Below, piece after piece: positions 1 through 5,299 of a stretch of DNA of 5,612 bases; position 1 is the first letter of the stretch, and each line of letters begins with the position of its first letter. The notes beneath the pieces were generated by a model that saw only the letters and a program-made list of their open reading frames with translations, was not told the DNA's origin and made no database searches. A program made the translations under genes and the position numbers. The DNA is taken from positions 1 to 5,612 of the forward strand of contig QHZK01000240.1 of assembly GCA_003224635.1 (NCBI GenBank). The letters are read 5' to 3'. Origin of the DNA: Acidobacteriota bacterium. GTDB taxonomy: Bacteria > Acidobacteriota > Terriglobia > UBA7540.

Positions 1-1
1 C

Positions 2-1507
2 CTCGCGTGGCTCGTGCATTACGCGGAGGTGCGCCGTATCGATGGAGACGAAGGCTTGTATACCACGGCGGCCAGGTTGGTTTGGGAAGGCAAGACCCCG
101 TATCGGGATTTTTTTTATCAACAGGCGCCACTGCTGCCCTACCTCTACAGTTGGATCTGGGCGGTCCATCCGCGCTCCTTGCTGGCCATGCGATTCTTGT
201 CCGCAGCCTGCGGGGGCATCGCGGTTCTTTTGTGGGGCGTGTGCCTGCTTTCGGTGAAGCGAACTTCTCTGAAAGTAGCGATTGCTACCTTTGTCGCTGT
301 CCTTCTGAATCCTTACTGGGTCTCGTGGAACGTCGTCGTCAAGACTTTCGCCGTGGCGAACCTGTTGATGTCCGTAGCCGCGATTTGCCTCTACGCCGCC
401 TTGCACTCGGCCCGCGCCAGGTGGTATTTCGCTGGCGGCCTGGCTTTGGGAGCCTGCACGTCAGTGCGTTCGCTCTATGGCCCGCTGATTCCTTTTGTCC
501 TCGCGTGGGTGCTGTTCCGAGAGCGGCGGACCGCGAAGCCGCCCTACAGGAAGACCCTCGCCTTACTCGCAGGGGCCGTCTTCGGCCTGCTGCCCATGAT
601 CGTCAGCTTTGTGGGCGATCCGCACGCGTTCTTCTTCAACAACGTGCGCTATCACGGCTTGCAGGCGGGCTACAGCCGCCTTATGGACGGGAGAATTCTC
701 GTTGGCTACCGGGGCGTTGGGAACACCCTCGGTCTCTACTTCTACTCGATTGTCCTCCGCTTGCTGGGATTCCACCCTTATTTCACGGCTGAGGCGCTGC
801 TGGCGCTTCTAGGCGGACTGAGCTTGCGAAAGTTGATGAAGAGGCGAGACCCTGCGTACACGGCCCAGGACTATCTCTACTTCAAGCTTGCCTTTGTGAT
901 GCTGGTCGTTTACACCGCGACGGCGTTGGTTCCTTTTCCTCCTTACGACCAGTACTTCGTGAGCCCGCTCGTTCCGTTCCTCGTGCCCTTCCTGACCGAG
1001 GGCTTGCGCGTCGCTTTTCTGGCTGGCAGAAGGTGGGTAGTCTTGCTGGCCCTCATCGCTCCCATCTTCTTCTTGGGTGAACCCAACAGGGAGGCTCTGG
1101 CGCACGGACCGGAACCCGAGTGGCAATTGTCGTCCTATTGTAAAGTGGCGGAGACCGTTGAAGCCCACAGCAGTCCTGACGAAGTTGTGCTTTCCTTCTG
1201 GCCGGGATACGTCTTCGAGTCCGGAAGGCGATACTTCCCCGGCCTGGAGGACCATATGGTCTACCGGATTACCACCAGGATTGGGCCCGAAGCAAGGGCT
1301 CGGTACCACGTTGCCTCTAACGACCAAATCATGCGCGCGATCGAGACCCGTGCTGTCCATCTGCTCGTCATCGGCGCATGGATGAAAGAGTTCTACGGTA
1401 ACCTATCACCCAGCGAGATAGCTGCGTTTCACGCCGCGGTGGACGCCAATTATTCGTTGGTGAGCAAGATTGGCGATATCGAGGTCTATCGGCGGCGTCC
1501 GTCGTAA
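2..1507 (+). CDS. GT39/ArnT-like polytopic membrane glycosyltransferase, 5' end outside window
   Basis: Likely a GT-C-fold transferase that uses a polyprenyl-phosphate sugar in the periplasm. The frame is open to the left edge (codons for LAWL precede the GTG at 14), and the first membrane helix expected before the catalytic loop is missing, so the GTG at 14 is probably internal and the gene is truncated by the window. Residues below count from that GTG. The first-loop motif DGDEGLY has D12 and E13 as candidate catalytic acids, followed by QQAPLLPYLY (37-46). Hydrophobic helices lie at about 57-80, 88-104, 111-130, 138-168, 181-200, 235-253, 288-307, 314-336 and 340-355. PPYDQYFVSPLVPFL-type sequence (309-323) is usual near the late helices. 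From about 370 the protein is soluble, probably periplasmic, with SFWPGYVFESGRRYFPG (394-410). TAA ends it at 1505-1507. The family call is solid by motif and topology; sugar and acceptor are unknown. Confidence 0.85.
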   Translation, partial: LAWLVHYAEVRRIDGDEGLYTTAARLVWEGKTPYRDFFYQQAPLLPYLYSWIWAVHPRSLLAMRFLSAACGGIAVLLWGVCLLSVKRTSLKVAIATFVAVLLNPYWVSWNVVVKTFAVANLLMSVAAICLYAALHSARARWYFAGGLALGACTSVRSLYGPLIPFVLAWVLFRERRTAKPPYRKTLALLAGAVFGLLPMIVSFVGDPHAFFFNNVRYHGLQAGYSRLMDGRILVGYRGVGNTLGLYFYSIVLRLLGFHPYFTAEALLALLGGLSLRKLMKRRDPAYTAQDYLYFKLAFVMLVVYTATALVPFPPYDQYFVSPLVPFLVPFLTEGLRVAFLAGRRWVVLLALIAPIFFLGEPNREALAHGPEPEWQLSSYCKVAETVEAHSSPDEVVLSFWPGYVFESGRRYFPGLEDHMVYRITTRIGPEARARYHVASNDQIMRAIETRAVHLLVIGAWMKEFYGNLSPSEIAAFHAAVDANYSLVSKIGDIEVYRRRPS

Positions 1508-3303
1508 GGCGTGGCGGACGCGCCCGAGGCCAGCGGCGCGCACTTCCCCGCGGGTTGGCCCGGATAAGGCGATACCTTGGGCGGTCTCTCGTCAGGCTCG
1601 ACCAGCCAAACGGTACCATTCTTGGTGCGATTCTTGAAGTAGTCGATGAGCTCCTTGTTCTCAGCTTCGCCCATGTCTCGCGCCCAGACGACTTTGGAAC
1701 CGTCGATATCCGCCCCGTTGTAGACCCACTCCATATCCAGTGCCGCCTGATGCTCCGGCCCGTAGCGGACAATGACCAGGTGCTGCCCGTCGCACCGGCC
1801 AAGCTCCAGGGCGATGCGCGCTCGCTCGACCGCGCTCGCTCTCGGCAGGGGCGTGAGGAAACCGAAATCCAGCGTACGGCCCGAGGCGAGCTCCGCCGCG
1901 ACTACCAGGACGGTTGCCGCCGCGATTAATGGGATCGCCCGCGCCAGGAAGAGTCCCGTGGGCTCTCCCAGCCATCGGGCCACGCGCAAGTGCCTCATGG
2001 CCTGGAGTACGACAGCGAAGATCAGCGCGGTGATGGGCGCAGCGTAATGAGGGAGGGCCCACGAGACCAGCGAGAAGCCCGCCAGCGACGCGCCGAGGGC
2101 GACGAGCAGGAAGCGAGTCCGGCGGTCGCGCAGCACGCGCGGCAGCATCACCAGCGGGACCGTCAGCGCCAGTCCGAGGTAGAAGATCCACATTCCCACC
2201 AGTCGCTCGAACGTCAACTCCGCCCAGCCCCCCAGCGAATGGAACCCCTTGAAACGCGCCAAGTCCCACTTGACGTACCACTCGCGCATGGCTTCGTGGC
2301 GATAGGTCTTCGGAGGTCCGGGAGATTGCCAGATGAAAGCGGGCGAGGCGAAGTACGTCTCCCAAGCCACCTGGTAGCCCGTGCGGAAGGGGCTGCCGGT
2401 GACGCGCCAATTGTAGTATCCCATTCCCGCGCCCGTCACACCCAGCAACAACCCAAGGGGCAGGACGACGCGCCTAAGCGCGGTCCCGAGCGCCAGCCCG
2501 CGTTGCTTCAGCAGCCAAACCGCGAGCGCCACCCCCACGGGCAAGCTGAGCACCAGCCCTTCGTAGGGACGGCTGTTCGCCAGCAGCGCGAGTCCCAGTC
2601 CCATCCATAGCGCGTCGCCCGTCGGACCGTGTCCCCCGCCGGGCCTATGGGCCCCGCGTAGCGTATAGGCCCCGCCAAGCGCATGGACTCTGATTCGCGG
2701 CAGCGCCCCGAGCGCGAGCGCCCCGCCGGTAGCCGCAAGCGCCCCGCCCAGATAGCTGCTGCTCCAGTAATTGACGAAGGCGAACCGCAGCACCGCGAGC
2801 GCCCCGCCCAGGAGCGCCCAGCCCGGCGGCAGCCACCCTTGCAGCATCCAGCAGATCGCCGCGCACATTACGCCCATCGACAGCCACACGCCCACGAACG
2901 GATGCCCCCCGATCGCGCGGCCCGCCGCCAGCGCCAATCCCTGGGCGGGCTGGTACATCGAAGCGTAGGTGGGCTTCTGGATTACCCAAAAGGTCTCGAA
3001 ATGGACCCACATCGGATGCGTCGGATTGGCAAGCCGGCCGTGCGCAAACGTGTCGGCCGCGAGCAGGTGGCTGAATTCATCGTGAACGAAGGGCTTGGGG
3101 ACCGGTATGATCGGCAGCACGGCGGCGCGCCCCGCCAAGGCCGCGAGCCCCACCAGCAGGACCGTGGTTTTCCGCTTGCGTGCGAGCTTGCCCAGCACGC
3201 GCTCCGCGGCGCGAAACCAGCTCGACCCGAGTTTCGGATATACAAAGGCGATCCCGACCGCCGCCACAACCAACCAGATTTCGACGCGAACGAGTGCGAA
3301 CAC
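1486..3303 (-). CDS. GT39-like polytopic membrane protein, paralogue of the gene at 3440-5200
   Basis: 605 residues from GTG (3303) to TAG (1486-1488). The start is supported by the paralogue, whose N-terminus aligns within one residue (YPKLGSSWF against YPRLGATWF). The frame stays open upstream to a stop at 3361-3363 but offers no other start codon, and no Shine-Dalgarno sequence is visible. Helices lie at about 9-24 and 46-64; then comes a periplasmic loop with H74-D75-E76 (VHDEFSHLLAADTF), the expected acidic site of GT39 enzymes, followed by NPTHPMW, PTYASMYQPAQG and about ten further helices to residue 470. Residues 500-585 form a soluble C-terminal domain (LVIVRY, EWVYNGADID, KVVWARDMG, EPDERPP, SPYPG) shared with the paralogue. 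Residues 211-228 are an 18-residue repeat insertion absent from the paralogue. The 3' end overlaps the convergent gene by 22 bp. Probable role: periplasmic sugar transfer from a lipid carrier; substrate unknown. Confidence 0.88.
   Translation of the reverse strand: MFALVRVEIWLVVAAVGIAFVYPKLGSSWFRAAERVLGKLARKRKTTVLLVGLAALAGRAAVLPIIPVPKPFVHDEFSHLLAADTFAHGRLANPTHPMWVHFETFWVIQKPTYASMYQPAQGLALAAGRAIGGHPFVGVWLSMGVMCAAICWMLQGWLPPGWALLGGALAVLRFAFVNYWSSSYLGGALAATGGALALGALPRIRVHALGGAYTLRGAHRPGGGHGPTGDALWMGLGLALLANSRPYEGLVLSLPVGVALAVWLLKQRGLALGTALRRVVLPLGLLLGVTGAGMGYYNWRVTGSPFRTGYQVAWETYFASPAFIWQSPGPPKTYRHEAMREWYVKWDLARFKGFHSLGGWAELTFERLVGMWIFYLGLALTVPLVMLPRVLRDRRTRFLLVALGASLAGFSLVSWALPHYAAPITALIFAVVLQAMRHLRVARWLGEPTGLFLARAIPLIAAATVLVVAAELASGRTLDFGFLTPLPRASAVERARIALELGRCDGQHLVIVRYGPEHQAALDMEWVYNGADIDGSKVVWARDMGEAENKELIDYFKNRTKNGTVWLVEPDERPPKVSPYPGQPAGKCAPLASGASATPYDGRRR
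2620..2673 (-). repeat. Three degenerate 18-bp tandem repeats inside the gene at 1486-3303
   Basis: On the coding strand three 18-bp units begin GGGGCCTAT, GGGGCCCAT and GGGGGACAC. They encode GAYTLR, GAHRPG and GGHGPT (residues 211-228). The repeats keep frame and sit in a loop between two predicted helices. At this place the paralogue goes directly from LPRVRRRQRLRD into the next helix, so the repeats look like a slippage-derived insertion confined to one copy. Confidence 0.7.
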
Positions 3304-3313
3304 CTGGATGAAC

Positions 3314-3322
3314 TTTATACCA
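3314..3322 (-). promoter_or_regulatory. Possible extended -10 box for the gene at 1486-3303
   Basis: Read on the minus strand the sequence is TGGTATAAA, an extended -10 (TG-n-TATAAT) with five of six hexamer bases. No -35 match is seen at the usual distance. Initiation about 7 nt downstream would start the transcript only a few bases before the GTG at 3303, giving a nearly leaderless message. That would fit the lack of a Shine-Dalgarno sequence. It could be a chance match. Confidence 0.3.
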
Positions 3323-3350
3323 CAGAAGGCGGGCCTCCGCGGTCGCGTAG

Positions 3351-3373
3351 GGGAGCACCTTTACGGTGCTCCC
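3351..3373. repeat. Perfect 9-bp inverted repeat in the gap between the two paralogues
   Basis: GGGAGCACC (3351-3359) and GGTGCTCCC (3365-3373) are perfectly complementary around a 5-nt loop. The stem is strong and GC-rich, but no T-run follows on either strand, so it is not a standard intrinsic terminator. It lies between the stop of the upstream paralogue and the GTG of the downstream one. It could be a dispersed palindromic element, an mRNA-processing or stabilising hairpin, or a Rho-associated structure. Confidence 0.65.
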
Positions 3374-3404
3374 GAAATCGGGAGGGCCGTGAAGGCCCCC
3401 CTCC
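3371..3404. repeat. Two further short inverted repeats abutting the 9-bp palindrome
   Basis: CCCG (3371-3374) pairs with CGGG (3379-3382), using the same CCC as the right arm of the neighbouring 9-bp stem, so the two stems exclude each other. GGAGGGCC (3381-3388) pairs with GGCC (3394-3397) and CTCC (3401-3404) with a three-base bulge. With the 9-bp stem these fill 54 bp of the 136-bp gap. The rest of the gap (3405-3439) shows nothing recognisable. Confidence 0.45.
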
Positions 3405-3439
3405 GGCCTGCTGGAAGTATGCCCGTGCTCCGGCGCCTC

Positions 3440-5200
3440 TCAGCGCTCCGGAATCGGCTGGGAAGGCGCCGCCGGAGCGCCGGAACCCATTGGCCCGCAG
3501 TCGGCTGCGGCCCGGCCCGGATAGGGCGACAATCGGGGCGGCTTCTCATCGGGCTCAGCCAGCCACACTTGCCGGTCCTTGAAGTACCTGAGCAGGTCCT
3601 CATTCTGGCTGGCGCCCATGTCTCTAGCCCACACCACCTTCGCGTGGTCGATATCAGCTTCGTTGTAGACCCATTCAATCGCCGGCTCGTGCTCGCTCGT
3701 ATAGCCGTAGTGGTGAGGACGGTAGCGGACCAAGACGAGTTGTCCTCCCCGGCACCTCCCGAGCTGGGCTTGGACGCGCGCGCGCTCCACGTTGCCGAGC
3801 GAGGAGGCCCAACTCGGCACTCCGTCCCAAGCCCGGGCTAGGCCGAGGGGCTTGGCCGCGACGTGCGTCCCAAGCATTGCCAACAGGACCACGGGGATTC
3901 CTCGCGCCATGAATCGCCCGGTGGGCTCGTCATACCATCGCCAGGCGCGGAGGTGACGCATCGACTGCAGCACAATGGCAATCACTACAGAAGTCATAGC
4001 GGCGGCGTAGTGCGGGGAAAAGAAGACCTCGAGCCACAGCCCCACCAGGAATACAGCGGACACCATAAGCAGGAAGCGCGTCCGCCGGTCCCTGAGAACG
4101 CGCCCAAACATGACGAACGGGAGCGTGAGGGCAAATCCAAGGTAGAAAACCCAAAGTAGAGCCAAAACCGCAGCGCCGCTGCTCGAGTGCCGCTTGCGGT
4201 AGCCGTACATTTCTTGGCCAGCGTAGAAATCGCGCAGCTCCTCGTGGTGATACACGGGCTCGGGCCGGGGCGACCCCCAGAAGAAATAGGGCGCGACAGC
4301 ATAGGTCTCGCGATTCACCTGGTACGGCATGCGGAAGGGGCTGCCGGTGACGCGCCAGAAGTAGTAGCCCATAGCCACACCCGTCACGGCGAGCAGGAAG
4401 AGGAGCGGGAGCACAACGCGCCGGAGCGCCGCGCGAAGCGCGAAGCCTCTCTGCTTGAGCAACCACAGAAGCATCGCGCCGGCGACGGGCAGGCTGAGGA
4501 CGAGCCCTTCGTAGGGCCGGGTGTTGGCGAGAATCGCGAGCCCGAGCGCGATCAGGACGACGTCGCGCAACCGCTGCCGTCGCCTGACCCGGGGCAACGC
4601 GCCGAGGAGCAGGGCGCCGCCGGTTGCAACCGGCGCCCACCCCAAGTAGGCGTTCACCCAGTAGTGATGAATCCCAAATTGCAAGATGGTCAGGAAGCCT
4701 CCAAGCAGCGCCCAGGCCGGCGGCAGCCAGCCTTGCAACATCCAGCAGACGGCCGCGCACATCACCCCGATGCTTAGCCAGACCCCAACCCAGGGATTGC
4801 CTCCGATTAACCTTCCAGCGGCCAGGACCAGCCCCTCGACCGGAGGATACATCGAGGCGTATGTGGGGCGCTGGATGATCTGAAAGCTCTCAAAGAAAAT
4901 CCACATCGGGTGGGTCGGATTCGTCAATCGCCCATGCAAGAACGTGTCGGCGGCAAGCAGGTGGCTGAACTCGTCCTGAATGCACGGTTTTGGGGCCGGC
5001 CAGCGCGGTAACGCTGCCGCGCGCACCCCGAGCGTGAGTAGTCCTACGCAAAGGACCGAGAGGCGGCGGTTTCGCGCCAATCTCGCGAAAGGCCGTTCAA
5101 GGGCGCGAAACCACGTTGCCCCGAGTCGCGGATAGAGGAAGGCAACCGCCAACAGGAGTATCACCAACCCGCATTCGATCAGGGCAAAGGCGAAAAGCAT
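3440..5200 (-). CDS. GT39-like polytopic membrane protein, upstream tandem paralogue
   Basis: 586 residues from ATG (5198-5200) to TGA (3440-3442). It has the same architecture as the gene downstream: helices at about 7-24 and 47-64, a first periplasmic loop with Q75-D76-E77 (IQDEFSHLLAADTF), then NPTHPMW, PTYASMYPPVEG and CWMLQGWLPP, further helices to about 448, and a soluble C-terminal domain (about 465-570) with LVLVRYRPHH, EWVYNEADID, KVVWARDMG, EPDEKPP and SPYPG. Identical blocks shared with the other copy include RPYEGLVLSLPV, WRVTGSPFR and LRDRRTRFLL, so the two arose by duplication. Both carry a Cys near the C-terminus (ADCGP here, GKCAP there). No clear Shine-Dalgarno precedes the ATG; a perfect 15-bp palindrome lies 19 bp upstream. 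The gene ends 136 bp before the paralogue's start, so co-transcription is possible. By family it is a periplasmic lipid-linked-sugar transferase. A non-catalytic relative cannot be excluded. Confidence 0.88.
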   Translation of the reverse strand: MLFAFALIECGLVILLLAVAFLYPRLGATWFRALERPFARLARNRRLSVLCVGLLTLGVRAAALPRWPAPKPCIQDEFSHLLAADTFLHGRLTNPTHPMWIFFESFQIIQRPTYASMYPPVEGLVLAAGRLIGGNPWVGVWLSIGVMCAAVCWMLQGWLPPAWALLGGFLTILQFGIHHYWVNAYLGWAPVATGGALLLGALPRVRRRQRLRDVVLIALGLAILANTRPYEGLVLSLPVAGAMLLWLLKQRGFALRAALRRVVLPLLFLLAVTGVAMGYYFWRVTGSPFRMPYQVNRETYAVAPYFFWGSPRPEPVYHHEELRDFYAGQEMYGYRKRHSSSGAAVLALLWVFYLGFALTLPFVMFGRVLRDRRTRFLLMVSAVFLVGLWLEVFFSPHYAAAMTSVVIAIVLQSMRHLRAWRWYDEPTGRFMARGIPVVLLAMLGTHVAAKPLGLARAWDGVPSWASSLGNVERARVQAQLGRCRGGQLVLVRYRPHHYGYTSEHEPAIEWVYNEADIDHAKVVWARDMGASQNEDLLRYFKDRQVWLAEPDEKPPRLSPYPGRAAADCGPMGSGAPAAPSQPIPER

Positions 5201-5218
5201 TGAGTTAAACGTCGGTCT

Positions 5219-5233
5219 AATTGGTCACCAATT
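5219..5233. promoter_or_regulatory. Perfect 15-bp palindrome, candidate operator
   Basis: AATTGGT-C-ACCAATT is a perfect 7-1-7 inverted repeat ending 19 bp upstream of the ATG at 5200. Size, symmetry and position fit a dimeric regulator's binding site over the promoter of the minus-strand gene. No regulator gene is in the window and no family can be named from the site. A convincing -35/-10 pair for this gene was not found. Confidence 0.45.
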
Positions 5234-5299
5234 TGCCTAGCGTTTTCACAGCCGCTTGACACAAACTTCTTCATCTTCCGCCAAGGCGAGGTACGACCT

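Noticed and set aside
7..792. Plus-strand open frame of 261 codons starting with GTG
   Set aside because: It is an alternative frame of the GT39 gene with an Arg/Leu/Pro-rich, motif-free translation, whereas the chosen frame carries the DE loop and membrane helices.
3351..3404. Intrinsic terminator of the gene at 3440-5200
   Set aside because: The stems are strong but no T-run follows on the minus strand.
2683..3582. Plus-strand open frame of 299 codons
   Set aside because: It lies antisense across most of one paralogue's 5' half, the gap and the other's 3' end. The translation is Arg/Pro/Gln-rich with no motif, typical of the shadow of a GC-rich gene.
3930..4760. Minus-strand open frame of 276 codons, and similar frames at 1661-2410 and 4187-4777
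   Set aside because: These lie inside the two paralogue genes in other frames and have low-complexity Arg/Ala/Pro translations.
5256..5261. Perfect TTGACA on the plus strand
   Set aside because: No -10-like hexamer occurs 16-18 bp downstream; the nearest candidate, TATGCT at 5299, is 37 bp away.
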